This document shows, piece after piece, positions 22,021 through 34,500 of a DNA stretch of 64,000 nt; the stretch's first letter is position 1, and every line of letters begins with the position of its first letter. The position numbers were made by a program, and so were the translations under genes. Under the pieces are notes generated by a model. It saw only the letters and a list, made by a program, of their open reading frames with translations. It ran no database searches and was not told the origin of the DNA. The stretch is from NCBI GenBank assembly GCA_902729315.2, contig LR746269.1, forward strand, positions 2,960,501 to 3,024,500. Direction: 5' to 3'. Source of the DNA: Spirodela intermedia (taxonomy: Eukaryota; Streptophyta; Magnoliopsida; Alismatales; Araceae).

Positions 22021-23200
22021 ATCAATGGGATTCATAAAAGCATTAAGTTGCAGAAGACTTCATGTATAAAGGGAACTAAGAACTCCCTTAAGTTAAAGAT
22101 ATGAGCTCTCTACCCCTCCCCCGCTTCAACTTTGTCCTAATTTATTTTCTTAGCATTTTCTTCATTATTGAGATTAACGCTAACTTATAAAAAATCATGG
22201 GATTCATAAGAGCATTGACTTATAAAAGACTTCATGTAAAGAGGCAACTAGGAACTCTCTTAGGTTAAAAAGGGAGGACATAGCAAAATGTGAGCTATTC
22301 ACCTCCTCTTCAACTTTGTCTTGATTTCTTTTCTTACTATTTTCTTCATTATTAAGATTAATGCTAACTTATAAAGAATCAATGGGATTCATAAGAGCAT
22401 CAAGTTATAGAAAACTTCATTTAGAGAGAGAACTAAACCCTCTTAAGTTAAGCAGGAGGGCATATAGTAAGATATGAACTATTTTCTTCCTCTTCAGCTT
22501 TTTCTTGATTTATTTCCTTACCATTTCTTCATTATAATGCTTACTTATAAATAATCAATGGGATTCATAAGAACACTGACTTATAGAATACTTCATGTAA
22601 GGAGGGAACTGGGAACTAGGAACTCTATTAAGTTAAAGAGGGAGGACAAAGAAAAAAGTGATTTATTCCCCTCCTCTTCAATTTTGTCCTCATTTCTTTC
22701 CTTACTATTTTCATCATTATTGATATTAATCCTAAGATATATTAAATTAGTGGGATTCAAAAGAGCATTAATTTATAGAAAACTTCATGTAAAGAGGGAA
22801 CTTGGGAATCACTTAAGTTAAAGAAGGATAGAGTAAATGTGAGTTATTCCCCTCCTCTTCAGCTTTGTCCTGATTTCTTTCCTTACTATTTTCTTCATTA
22901 TTGATATTAATGCTAAGATATAAGCTTAGAGATGGGATTCATAAGAGCATTGAGTTATAGAAAACTTAATGTAAAGAGGGAACTAAACCCTCTTAAGTTA
23001 AAGAGGGAGGGCATATATTAAGATGTGAGCTATTCCCCTCTTCTTCAGCTTTTTTTTTGATTTCTTTGCTTAATATTTTCATCATTATTGACATTAATGT
23101 TAAGATATAAGTGATTAATAAGATTCATAATAGCATTGAGTTGCAGATGACTAGTATCATTATAGAGATTCATCATTATATTAATGAGATTCATAATAGT
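22021..23200. repeat. Satellite-like tandem array, about 180-bp unit
   Basis: Seven imperfect copies of a unit that opens with GGGATTCATAAGAGCATT and continues through CTTCATGTAAAGAGGGAACT, TTAAGTTAAAGAGGGAGG, CCCCTCCTCTTCA and TTTCTTTCCTTACTATTTTC. Unit starts are near 22027, 22199, 22384, 22559, 22752, 22934 and 23121, spaced 172-192 bases. The last copy is the most degenerate. Divergence among units is moderate with small indels. No open frame is conserved between units. Confidence 0.9.
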
Positions 23201-23340
23201 AAGATCTTACAGATGGGATGTTAGCTGTGTTGAACCTAGTATCAGCAGCAGAAACCTCGCTTTATGTATTTTTCTAAGCTCAAAATTGTGCATGTGAGAC
23301 CTTGTTTGGTCACAATGAGCAACCCTTTGATCTTCCATAG

Positions 23341-23550
23341 ATAAATGACCCATAGTTTCAGACTTCAGATTTTCTCACCATGTGAACTATGATCACAAAT
23401 GGAATGCTAGGAGTTGTAGTCATGCTGCTTGACTAGCAGTAAATATCCATCTCATGAATCATCATCAGTAAATGACACATAGCCTTAGACTTTAGATTTT
23501 CTCATCATGTGAACTATCATTACATATGGGATGCTAGCAATTGTAGTATG
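23341..23550. repeat. Tandem duplication, about 126-bp spacing
   Basis: TAAATGACCCATAGTTTCAG at 23342 and TAAATGACACATAGCCTTAG at 23468 begin two copies that run through TTTCTCACCATGTGAACTAT and the matching ATGCTAG...TTGTAG segment. Confidence 0.85.
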
Positions 23551-24341
23551 CTAGCTAGAGATTGTAGTCATGCTACATGACTACTAACCAATGTAACCCC
23601 ATATGATGGCTAATCTTTTCCATGAATTTGGGTATCAATGTACCCCACTGCACTACTACCGTGACTAGTAGTACAACATTGCTTTAAATGAGGGGTAAGG
23701 AAATCTTCTGAAAACTCTAGACTACTTCTTGACAATCAACTTGTGTAAGGAGGAGGAACTGGCATGAAAAGAATCATGAAAAAGTAATGAAATACTACTG
23801 AAATAGACTTTGAGAACATGATGCATGGAAATGATGTATCATGTTTGTTGGCACAAGTAGAGACCCATTTCTTTTTTTGACACAAAATGCCCTCATTAGT
23901 ATTGGTATTGTGTGTTGACTTGGGAGTGCAACACCACCAAGCCACCTGAAAGTGAAAGCATCAAATGATGTTTAGGTAATAACGCTTCAATACGTGTGAC
24001 TTGGAGGGTTTCCAAGTGAACGTAAATGCCTTAAAGTCGTCAATTTAAAAGTTAAAATATGTAAAAAATAAATTAAATTATTAAATCATTAGTTTCCCTC
24101 TTATACCACATTTTCCTCTGTTATTATCACAAAAATACGAGATAAATAGTAGGGGTTTCAGCAGAATATTAGCTATTATTTTCCTTTTTTTGAGATTGAG
24201 CCGTATTCTAAAAATTAGGTACTTGCCCGGCGTTTGGTAGTACCCAGTATCCACCCGAACCGGTCTGAACCGGGTCTGGGAGGAGAATTTCCGGCCCCAT
24301 CCGGCCTTGTCATCCCTAGTCGCTCCCTACCCGCTCCAGTG
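23551..24341. other. Spacer upstream of the L1-domain gene
   Basis: No gene recognised. The last part (from about 24230) rises in GC and presumably belongs to the promoter of the next gene. Confidence 0.4.
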
Positions 24342-24386
24342 AACCCTAACGTTTTCACCGAAAAAGAGACGCATCTAAAACCCTAG
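24342..24386 (+). promoter_or_regulatory. Two telo-box-like elements
   Basis: AACCCTAA at 24342-24349 and AAACCCTAG at 24378-24386, 70-115 bases upstream of the ATG at 24457. AAACCCTA elements are known in promoters of plant ribosomal protein and ribosome biogenesis genes, which fits the product encoded downstream. Function here is inferred. Confidence 0.55.
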
Positions 24387-24456
24387 CTCTATCTTTCCAT
24401 CGGCAGAGAAACATAGACTTTTCCCCGGCGGCACCGACCCTCCTCCGTCCACCCCG

Positions 24457-25770
24457 ATGGCGGCCGTCGCCAGTCTTCGTGCCGACGGCGAACCCATGAC
24501 GGCGGAAGCGGCGGCCATCGCTTCTCGCGTCGGTCGCGAGACTGTGGGGCGCGCCGTGGACTCCCTCCTCAAGTGGCTCCGCGCTCAGACGGCGGTGCGC
24601 AAGCCGCAGCTCCTGGAGCACGATGAGCCCCTCCGCCTTGTTCTCTCCCTCAGGAAGATCCCTGGAAAGGGGCGCACCAATCCATACCTGATCTCCCTGC
24701 CCCACCCGCTACACCAGCTATCCGGTCCCGGCGCCGCGGAAGTGTGCCTCATCACCGACGACCGCCCCTCCGCTCCCGCGACCCCTGCGGCGGCGGAGGA
24801 GAGGATCCGCGATGAAGGGATCCCCGTCTCCGAGGTCATCACTCTCTCTGGCCTCCGCGCGGATTACAAGGCGTACGAGGCTCGGCGAAAGCTCTGCGGC
24901 TCCTATGACATCTTCGTCGCCGACCGCCGTATTCTCCCGCTGCTCCCCAGGTTAATCGGCAACCAGTTCTTTAAGAAGAAGAAGCAGCCTCTCCCCGTGG
25001 ACCTCTCCAGGAAGGGATGGCCGGAGCAACTCCGGCGGTGCCTGGCTTCGGCCACGCTGTATATCCGCACCGGCACCTGCTGTCAGCTGGATGTCGGAAG
25101 GGCATCTCAAGGCAGGGAGGAGATCATCGACAATGTGATTGCCGCCATCGAGGGCTCTCTACCCTACATTCCCCGTAAATGGGACAATATCAGGTCGATA
25201 CACCTCAAGTTCGATGAATCAGTCGCTCTGCCCATCTACCGCGCACTGCCTGAAATGGGCTTCAAGATTGAAACCTACCAGAAGCCATTAGTCAAGGGTG
25301 CCGGGGAAGAGGATTTTGCTAAGAAAGATGGGATGAAGAAGAAGAAGAAGAAGAGAGAATCGGAGACTAAGGAAATGGGGGGCGAGCAAGGACGTCGCAG
25401 GAAGGGCAGTATTCACCAAGTGCGCTACATGGACACCAGCCTCAGTGATGCCGAGCTCGTGTCTGAGCAGGTCAACGACGATGGGGATATTACCAGAGAA
25501 GCAGATGAGGAATCAGATGGAGAGAAGAAGGTTTCAAAGAAGAGGAAGAAAGAGGCCAGAATAGGGAAGCCTGAGGAAGTCCCTGATGTCGATGGGGTGA
25601 AGAAGAGGAAGAATAAGGACAGGAAGTCAGATGAAGGTCTACAAAGCGACCTGGAGAAAGATGCTGAGGTCAATGGAGGGAAGAAGAGGACAACCAAAGG
25701 CAAGAAATTGGATGTCGACTCCACAAAGGCCAAGACTAAGCTGAAGAGGAAGGTTAGACAAAACCTTTGA
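24457..25770 (+). CDS. Ribosomal L1 domain-containing protein (RSL1D1/UTP30/Cic1-like)
   Basis: Intronless gene for 437 residues. Residues about 25-275 form a ribosomal-protein-L1-like domain: AVDSLLKWLR, LVLSLRKIPGKGRTNPYLIS, VCLITDD, YEARRKLCGSYDIFVADRRI, LLPRLIGNQFFKKKKQPLPV and NVIAAIEGSLPYIPRKW. This arrangement is that of eukaryotic nucleolar L1-domain proteins, not of ribosomal protein L1/L10a itself. Residues about 280-437 are a charged, low-complexity tail with repeated Lys-rich blocks (KKKKKKRES, KKVSKKRKKE, KKRKNKDRKS), which suit nucleolar localisation and RNA binding. The likely role is in pre-rRNA processing and ribosome assembly. The ATG at 24457 has a good plant context (CCCCGATGGCGG) and the coding sequence is GC-rich at its 5' end. 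The next gene lies 2.8 kb downstream on the same strand. Confidence 0.88.
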   Translation: MAAVASLRADGEPMTAEAAAIASRVGRETVGRAVDSLLKWLRAQTAVRKPQLLEHDEPLRLVLSLRKIPGKGRTNPYLISLPHPLHQLSGPGAAEVCLITDDRPSAPATPAAAEERIRDEGIPVSEVITLSGLRADYKAYEARRKLCGSYDIFVADRRILPLLPRLIGNQFFKKKKQPLPVDLSRKGWPEQLRRCLASATLYIRTGTCCQLDVGRASQGREEIIDNVIAAIEGSLPYIPRKWDNIRSIHLKFDESVALPIYRALPEMGFKIETYQKPLVKGAGEEDFAKKDGMKKKKKKRESETKEMGGEQGRRRKGSIHQVRYMDTSLSDAELVSEQVNDDGDITREADEESDGEKKVSKKRKKEARIGKPEEVPDVDGVKKRKNKDRKSDEGLQSDLEKDAEVNGGKKRTTKGKKLDVDSTKAKTKLKRKVRQNL

Positions 25771-27865
25771 TGGACCGAATTCTGGAGAACCGACGGCTTC
25801 CTCAGTAAACCTAGATGAAATTCTCTCACAGATTTTGTTCTGCCTACGGGTTATTAGCTACATGTGGCTTCTCCATAATATGTTTCTGCTGATTTACTAA
25901 ACATTTATGTTCTCATGAAGAGGGTTATTCTATTTTTTCACTCTCCCCACTGAGCATTGCATGATGAATGGTAAGCCTTTTCCCCCCTTTGATGCAAGCT
26001 GAGTGGTTGATTCGATTTCCCTTTTTTTGCTTGATAATCGTGGCTGAGTCAAACCACAATATCTGTTTTACATTCCATATTTCCTTAAATACTTCATTTC
26101 TTTTCTGGGCAGCAGTTGATAGATTCCCTTTCAATGCTTTACTTCTAGTCAGCGAGGTTAGGAATCTGATTGGCTTTCACAGAGAAAATTTGCTTACTTT
26201 CTGTGGTAGTTTTCTGTAGTCTGCTTCAGTTTGGTGGATGATTGTAAAAAGAGTCGTATTTTAGGTGAAATGGAGCTCAGAGGCCGCGAAGAACATTTGG
26301 TAATTATAATGTGATTAAAATAACCAGGAAAAGCAAAGGAGGTGCAGCTTCTTGGCAATCTGATGGTTCTTATACAGGGGAAGAAATGTGATCCGTCTAA
26401 GCAGAACTCTGTGTAGAGTGGAAAAGAGGAAACTGCACCATTTTATGGTGAGTTTTATAGGAGAGTAGAAAGTTCTTCTTGGAAGCCAAAAGTGGAAGGT
26501 TGGGCATTACTCGTTGTTATAAGACCATATCAGATCATGGGATCTCATTGAACTCGTGCATCTATTTCCTTACCAAGAAGAAAATCCATGGAGATATAGA
26601 GGATAATTCGTGCGTTGGACTTTACCCATCGAAGATCATATTATCCTTAGGACTTGTGCATGTGGTTTCTTATTGAAGCAAAAATCATTGAAATATTTCG
26701 ACAGAATTCGTTTGATGAACTCTGTTCATCGCCAGAGGATCATAAAATCTCTTTGAACTAGGTGTGTGTGTGTGTGTATGCTTTCTTCTGAAGAAAGAAA
26801 ATTCGTGTAAATACTCAAAAAGAATTCAGACGTTATAAAAATTATTCAGTGTTGCAAAATCAGCTCATCTCATAGGGACGTGGCAAAGCTTGGGAAAAAT
26901 CACATGCTGAAGCTTATTCATCCCTAGATGTTCTTATGTTGGACTTTACTCAATGATGGAAGATCACGGTATCTCTCCTAGAGCTCCTCTGTGTGTGCGC
27001 TCTCTTTTGAAAAGAGAAGCCACGGAAATATTTAGACTGGCTTCTGGTTCATTTTATGGCTGACCCACCATTTTATTTCATCATCCCATTTAAAAAAAAT
27101 CCTCATCTGTTCATCAATGTTTTTTTATTTTTTTAATCGATTTCCATAATCAGTTATTCATTTCCCCCGTCCTAATCTCTCTGGGGGCTTTTATTTTCTC
27201 GATATTTTTATTTTATATTTTTTTTTATCAAGGGTGCTGAATTTCCACCATGTATATTCTTCACTCGGCTCATTCATCGTCTGATGCCCTTCCTCATGTG
27301 AAAGCCTCAGTAGCTTTTTCAGACCCGCTGGTTTGATATATTTATGCCGGGCATTAATATATTGGAGCTAATTACTCTGTGATTACTTTAACTTATCCAA
27401 ATGCATTTTAAAGCATTTAATTTAAATTATCCAATAATGAGAAAAACGAAAACTCCCATTTATAGGGATAATGATTCCATAATAATAAATGCACCCTTTG
27501 CTGCGTAAGTATATGTAAATTATTATGAACAAAATAATGCCTAACATAAGCGTATATTCTTAGAAAAAAAATTATTAATCCTCAAATAATCTCTTCCCTT
27601 TGATTTAATAAAATAAATTCGGTTATCTCCAACAGCTGAGTTGGTTGGCATTTTTGGTGATAAAAATGAACAACAAATGAACATCAAAATAGGAACCCTA
27701 AAAAGGGAGGGTATTTTAAAAACCTTCCCCAAAATAAGTTGAAAATTATAAAATTAGAAAATATATTTCGATGTAAAATTAGTAGCTTCATGTGGCGGCG
27801 AAGTCCCGGCGGTGATCTGCTGAAATAAGACAAACGTTGATTCAAACAATTGGAGGACGTCATTG
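25771..27865. other. Intergenic region
   Basis: 3' flank of the L1-domain gene, then AT-rich DNA. From about 26520 to 27010 there are loosely repeated blocks (variants of GGACTTTACCCATCGAAGATCA with TTTCTT and GAAG nearby, roughly 130-220 bases apart) and a short (GT)n at about 26763-26778. No gene recognised. Confidence 0.45.
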
Positions 27866-27943
27866 TGGGCCATTTCTTAATGGGCCACCTGTACCTAGTG
27901 ATATAGTATTGGGTTGGTTCAAGGCCTGCTTTTGGTCTGGGCC
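27866..27943 (+). promoter_or_regulatory. Cluster of TGGGCC (site II-like) elements upstream of VPS26
   Basis: Three copies of TGGGCC at 27866-27871, 27881-27886 and 27938-27943. TGGGCY elements are bound by TCP factors in many plant housekeeping promoters. They lie 0.6 kb upstream of the VPS26 start codon, just before a CT repeat. A role in VPS26 transcription is inferred. Confidence 0.5.
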
Positions 27944-27953
27944 CTGAGAAAGG

Positions 27954-27954
<1 letters not shown>

Positions 27955-27984
<30 letters not shown>
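27955..27984 (+). repeat. (CT)n in the VPS26 promoter or leader
   Basis: About 15 CT units on the sense strand of VPS26, followed by CGCGCGCG at about 28001. Such Y-patch/GAGA tracts are common near plant transcription starts. Confidence 0.9.
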
Positions 27985-27989
<5 letters not shown>

Positions 27990-28549
27990 CAATACCCCCG
28001 CGCGCGCGTGATTCTTTCTGTTGGGTACAGGAAGCCACCGTGGTTGGGAAGGAAACCGGCGGCAGAGCGTGATCACTGTCAATGTGCCCCATCCAGGCAG
28101 GGCTTTCGTCTTCTTTGAGCCCCCGCGGCTGCTCCTTGCGTGCGGGAGAAGAAGGTTTGCTAGTTCTCCTTCCTCTGCCAGGTTTTGGATTCTTTCTGCT
28201 GCATGGTTGACGTTTCCGACGGGGAAAGGGTTTGGGGGCATTGTGTGTCCTCTCCATTATCATTCCGGTGTCGTTGTAAAACTGGGATGTAGATCTCCTG
28301 ATCTCGTTTGGCTGCTCTGCTGCGTGATTTTTCAAACCGGGAAATATTCTTGTGGAGGACGCCATTTAGGGCCCCTGAGCTCTCTTTTTTGCTCTTCTTC
28401 GTGTCGATCACTGGTAAAATCTTAACTGAATATTTCCCGGTTTGAATTTTTCCTTCTCAGTGACGAGGCTGAGTTGTGTTTGCTAAAGGTCATCCCAGGT
28501 TTAGAGTCTTTCAGATGTGTCTGTGATCAGTTCGTTCCTGGAAGCAGCC

Positions 28550-31500
28550 ATGGTAAGTTCTTAAGAGCCTCACGTTATGTGAGTAATATTTGTCATGTTC
28601 TTCTTCTGTATGCAATAGGATGTAAGGATTTTTTCTTCATGTAAAGCAATTCTACTCCGACTAGGTGCTCCACTTCAGTCCATGAGCATGATTAAACTCC
28701 ATGTCGCTACCGGAATTAACTATTCATGTCGTAGAAATATTTCATAAGGTTCTTTGGGAGTGGATTTCTTTCTAAGGCGATCATTTCATGCTCACATTCT
28801 TATTTTTCTTTCTTTTTCAACTCAGACATTACGTCTGCCTTGTCATTTTATCACCAACCAGTGTTGTGTGATCCTTTTTTTCTCTCTTCGTTTATGCCGA
28901 TTCAAAAATGTAATGTACATATTTCTGTTTATACTTGACTTTTGTCTGTTTCAATGTTTATTCTGTTCTTGTTCCTTATTTTGTTGAAAATTTCCTGTTC
29001 GCTTGTTTCAGAATTACATTGTCGGAGCTTTCAAGTCCCCATGCGACATTTCAATTACATTCTCCGATGGTAAAACCCGAAAGAAGGTATTCAAGTCTGT
29101 ATATGTTGTGTTGAGATGCCATCTATTATGTCTGATTTCATTTCCACGTTCTCGTTATATGTCCACTTTGGTTTAAAAGAAGGTAATGTTAATTAGATAA
29201 ATTTGGTGCAACGTATGTTGTCATTCATTAGAACCCAACCGTGAATTGGAGCCCATTGTATTTCAAGGATAGTCCTTGATGAAAGGATCGAGATACATCA
29301 TCCTCACCCATAACCCTGAAGTCTGTACTGGGCATTATCAATTAGATAAGTTTGGTTCAACGTATATTGTCATTTATAGAACCCAACCCTGAATCGGAGC
29401 CCATTGTATTTCAAGGATAGACCTCGATGAAATGATTGAGATATATCATCCTCACCCATAACCCTGATTTATTCTCCAAAGTTGACCGTCATCTCCTGAA
29501 TATGTTGAATATCATTGAATTTCACTTTGTCCGAGTCAAAAGCATCTCCACCGCATTCTACTGGTGTCTTGGACTCGTTCAGACCAACACTACTCTAGCT
29601 TTTATGAGTGGATCACTCATTTGAAACCAAAACATTCCCTTTGAGAGTCATTGACCACATGCAACTCGACTGATCCCTGTCCATACGAGGATGTGAATCT
29701 CGAAATTGTAGCTTGCCAATTGGGTTTGTTGTCATACTCTGGTTTCTATGCTACCTTTTTTGTTCTCCCTTTTCATGGTTTCTGGTGCTGGATATTGACA
29801 TGGTGTTTATTGAAGAAGATAGAGATGAAAGTAAAAGGTTATCTTCTTTGTGACATCTTCTATCACAATTGTGAAATATGGAGGAAAATTTAGCTTATTA
29901 GCCTTGCATTATTCATCTTCCCCACAACAGAAAAAGTGTGTGAAATGCAGTCTGCACATTATCAATTGGACTGGCAGAGATTCTTTTTCATTGATTTGTG
30001 GGAAGTATCTTTTGTCTTAGTGCGAGGAGAGTTTAAAACTGGGTCCCATTACACTATTACTGTAGGAAAAGATGGAAAATAAAAGAAAAGGGCTGAATTA
30101 GTCGTCTTTTTTTAAAAAGACGCATTCTATCTTATTTTATGCATTGCACCTTTTTGTATTTGTGATCTGGAATGTTAACTTTTGTGGTGATCCTACATTT
30201 GCCCATCTGAAACCTTAAGTTGTTTTTTGAGTTTTCTGATCTTGTGTTTTGAAGGTGTCTGTGAAGGACAATGGTCAAACAAGAATGGTGCCTTTATTTC
30301 AAAGTCAAGAGAACATTCGTGGTGAGGTACTATGATTAACATATTTTCTTGGCAGCAATGTGGTTAGACCGAGCTCTCAAATCCTGTTTGGGAGCAATAT
30401 GTAAGGGCTTTTATTCTTTTATGACGCAGGTTTCAGTTGAGCCCCTACAGGGGAAGAAGTTTGAACACATAGGAGTTAAAATTGAGCTTCTTGGTCAAAT
30501 TGGTGAGAAAATAAGTTTTCTGTTCTATCATACATGGTACATTCTCTCCCAGTGCATGTCCTATCCCTCTCTATGGTGACCTTTTTTTTATAATATATTA
30601 AAGAATTTATATCGAACTCGCTGAAGTTTGACTTCCCAATACTGGCTGTTCGCTCTTCTTTAATTGGATCAAGCATATTCTATGGTGTTTTTCTGCAAAG
30701 AGACTGCTTCATTATCCAGATATTTGTATACTTTTTCTTTCAAGTCCGAAATTTTGCAGTAATATCATGAAGGATGATGCATTTCTAAATGCCTCAGATC
30801 TTGTCATTTGTATTGATATACAGTGCGACATGGCACTCGTTGTCTGGTCATGTTCCAGCTTCACCTTTTGAATTAGCCTTTTCTATTTCAGTATTGCTCC
30901 CTGGGCAGTGTTCTTATAATCAGTTGGCACACTAGTAGACTAAAATGATTCAGCTACTATGTTCTGCCTGATGTTCCCTTTGAATGCCCATTTTTCTTTG
31001 TTCTGTAAATTTTGTGGTTTTTGTTATATTTCCTGTGAATTGTGTTTGTAAGAATTGAACCAGTTCAAGTCATGTATCACACAGGTAAATACTAACTCTT
31101 TCATTAATTTAATTAATGCAGAGCTCTATGTTGACAGAGGCAACTTTTATGACTTCACATCACTCGGTAAGTTAGAAATTTTGTGTCCTATCTCTATGTG
31201 TATCATCCACTTTCCCCTAGCTTCCTCAATCTCGATAAAGTTGGAGTGAAATCTGAAGATGTAGTGGCTTTATCTTGATCAGTTTCATATGCCATTCCCT
31301 TGCTGTCCTTTTACGCTGGTCTATGTTCTCCTGTTTGTCATTCATATTTCATGATTTTTCTCATATGTTCTTCGTAATTTAGGAAAAAAGAAGAAAGTGG
31401 AAACAGGGGCTTTATTAAATTCTTATCATATTGAATGTGAAAGAAGTATAGAAACAGAGAAAAGTAAAGAAAAAGAGGGGAGTGTATAAGTGGAAATCAG

Positions 31501-34500
31501 TAGAGAGGTAATTAGCCTGCAGTAGTTTACCATTTGTCACTGTGGATTGTTAACAGCAGTTTACCGAATGATACTCCTATCTGTTGTCCTGGTTTCTCCT
31601 CCTGACTGCTTCCTCCCTTTCAGTTTGATTGTCTGACCTTCAGGCTGTTCTTCCTGCCATGTAGTTCTGTTTGTGCCATGCTAGGGGCCTCCACGAGTTG
31701 ATCATTTCCCCATTTCCCATGTAACCAGCTCCTGCTGTTTGACATGTTTTGGCTTGCATCATATAATTCTGGTCCTCATCATATGGTTTTCATTAATTTA
31801 AAATTTAATATTTTGATCTCAGTGCCCTTTTTATCTCCATCTCGTCTATGGTGTTGTAGTTTCCCCATGCTTTGGGCATCAACAGGAAATACCGTTTGTA
31901 CATACAAGATACCAATACTGAGGAAAGCACTAGGGAAACCATGAGTTCACCAGATAATCTTTTACCAGAATATTGTACCTTGCACATCTTAACGGGGAAT
32001 TTTTTCTTTGGTGGAATTTCTGTCCTTTTCTATTCACAGTTATGTATGCATTATTAATTAAGAAATAAATTCAATGTCATATTATTTCTATCTTATGTGC
32101 ATCAGTACATGTGCCTGTGTGTATACACATCAGCTTGGCGTCGTGATAATATTTGATTTTTTTATTTCTCACTGAAGGCATAATTTGATTTCTTATTTTG
32201 CAGTGCGTGAATTGGATGTACCTGGTGAAATACATGAACGAAAGACATACCCATTTGAGTTCTCTACCGTTGAGATGCCCTATGAGTCTTACAATGGCGT
32301 GAATGTTCGACTTAGGTAGGACAATGAATATCTTATGCTAAAAAACCGAGAAATATAAGCCCTAATGCGAAGTTTATTACAGATTGTGCATAATTTTTAG
32401 GTCTGAAAAACTCTTGCATAACCTGTCATTCTATCAGACAGCATATATACTGCTTGGCACGTTAACTACCTCTACATCAAGGTTGCTCTCGTGTGTCTGT
32501 GAATTTACCCCATGGATCCATCACCTTGGTCTCATCGTGGCTTAATTTTTGTGATTCACAGCCTTAATGGAAAATTCAAGTGAACATTGACTGGCTCCAA
32601 GTCTCTCCCAGTCTGTTCATGACCAAACGTTCTTGAGTTACTGGTGGTTGAACAAAGATGAGAACTAAAATTTATGAGCTATCTGTTGGATTTTATAATG
32701 AACATAATGCTGTCATGCAAAATGATAAGCTCGCGTTTCCAAAACATATGATACCCTTATGCTTTGGCTAGGATTAAATAATGGGAAAAAGCCTCCTGAA
32801 AAAGTGTTATTGTTTCCTCAATGCTACCACAAATGTAAGTTCTGATAAATTATGCCACTAGTTTGATTGAAATTTTTTAGTCTTTGTAGTTTGTTCTCGT
32901 TGAATTTTTTATCCTTTTAATCATCAAAGGATGTGGAGTTTGTGATTGTAGTTTTCATAATCTCTACTTTATATGTTTTATCTTTTGTTTGTGCCCTTTC
33001 TTGTGACCTACGACATGGGTTGTTTAGTGGCATCTGGTGGAAAGTGCATGAAGCTAACCAACGAAACGAAAGGGAGTTTGATATCTTTTCATCCCAGATT
33101 TTCATTATATCATTTTCCAGCCAGATACCACCATTGAACTTCCAATTAAAATTCCTATTGCATCCTTTTTCGAATCCACTTTCCCTACTGTTGGGCCTGT
33201 GGCACCTTGTCACATAATCTGAGAGCTCTTAATATAGGCATATGAAGTGTCACCATAGATATCATGTGGTGTGATTGAAATTATAAACATCTGCTTCACA
33301 GTGATGCATTGGTACTTCCCCAGAATATCATTGGATTGGGCTTTTGTTGAAACATTTTTGTCATTCAACTCGGTAATCTTGAAGAATTGCGTTCGCTCAA
33401 ATCTTGTCGTTTTATTCTTGTATTTTGTCAGAAAATTAAATCATCGGTCCTCGTTTTAAGTTCTTCATTTTCTGCTACTGATGGTTGGACTGTTGATTGA
33501 GAAAAGGAGAGTTGGTCCTTGTTTCACAGTCTTCCAGCACTTCCTTCCGCAGCTTTTGGCCTGAAGTGCCATTTCCTGAGTTGGCTGCAGTCTATTATCC
33601 TTCCATCATTGTGCTGAAGACTAGGTTGGGTAGAGCATGGGGATTGAAAGGATGGACATTTAATAGTCTCTTTTGACCTCGCTAGAAGTGCTAATACTTT
33701 ATCTTTTCAATACAAGTATTTAAACGTTGCCATAAGTTAAAATTTTCCATCTGATTTCTTTTACTCTTTTTACTGAAGCAGGAGTTTGTTGCATTGTGTT
33801 TTTTGATAATACATATGAGTTGGACCAATTTAGCCCTGTATCAGCTAAAGTGGAGATCATTGACCTCTTTCTCTGATCCTACCATGCGGTGGCTGACTCG
33901 ACCAGTTCCTATGTAGATGGAGGCCACAGAGGTCAGGAACTTTCAACTTACTGTGCTGGCCATGTTGGCAACCATGATGGGAATATTAATATTCATTGGA
34001 GCTCATTGCACATTTAATCAATTTTGGACGGCACAATTAGAGGTTCAATAGCAGTAGAAATACTTACAACCGCATGATGAGGTAGCAAGATTGACTCTTC
34101 AAGGATTTAGAGAACGTGAAGCGACATCCGATCTATATTTTGTGTGTTGCCTTTTTATACAATTTCTCAAAGCTTTTGTTTAAATGCTGAACAGTGTTAT
34201 TTCAGAGGATAAATGTGGATGTTTGGCTATGAGAATGCATGTGACATTTTGACCTGGAAACTTAAATTTTGAACTTGCAGGTACATTTTGAAGGTTACTG
34301 TTAGTCGTAATTATTCGACCAAGATTGTGGACTGCCAGGATTTACTGGTAAGTCATTCTATTTCTTCTGGAATATTTATTTGTCCATAAAACTCTTTTAA
34401 AAAAGGTTGTCCGTGACATCCTAAAATTAGCATAGCTGAAGAGACTTTCATTTCTGGTCTCGGTATTCCCCTAAAAGATCCGTGTACTAAGAATTAGCTA

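Noticed and set aside
24342-24386. Interstitial telomere repeat
   Set aside because: Only two separated single units; better read as telo-box promoter elements.
27684-28365. Minus-strand frames of 148-185 codons across the VPS26 leader
   Set aside because: Antisense to the presumed VPS26 promoter and 5' UTR, passing through a CT repeat; no domain.
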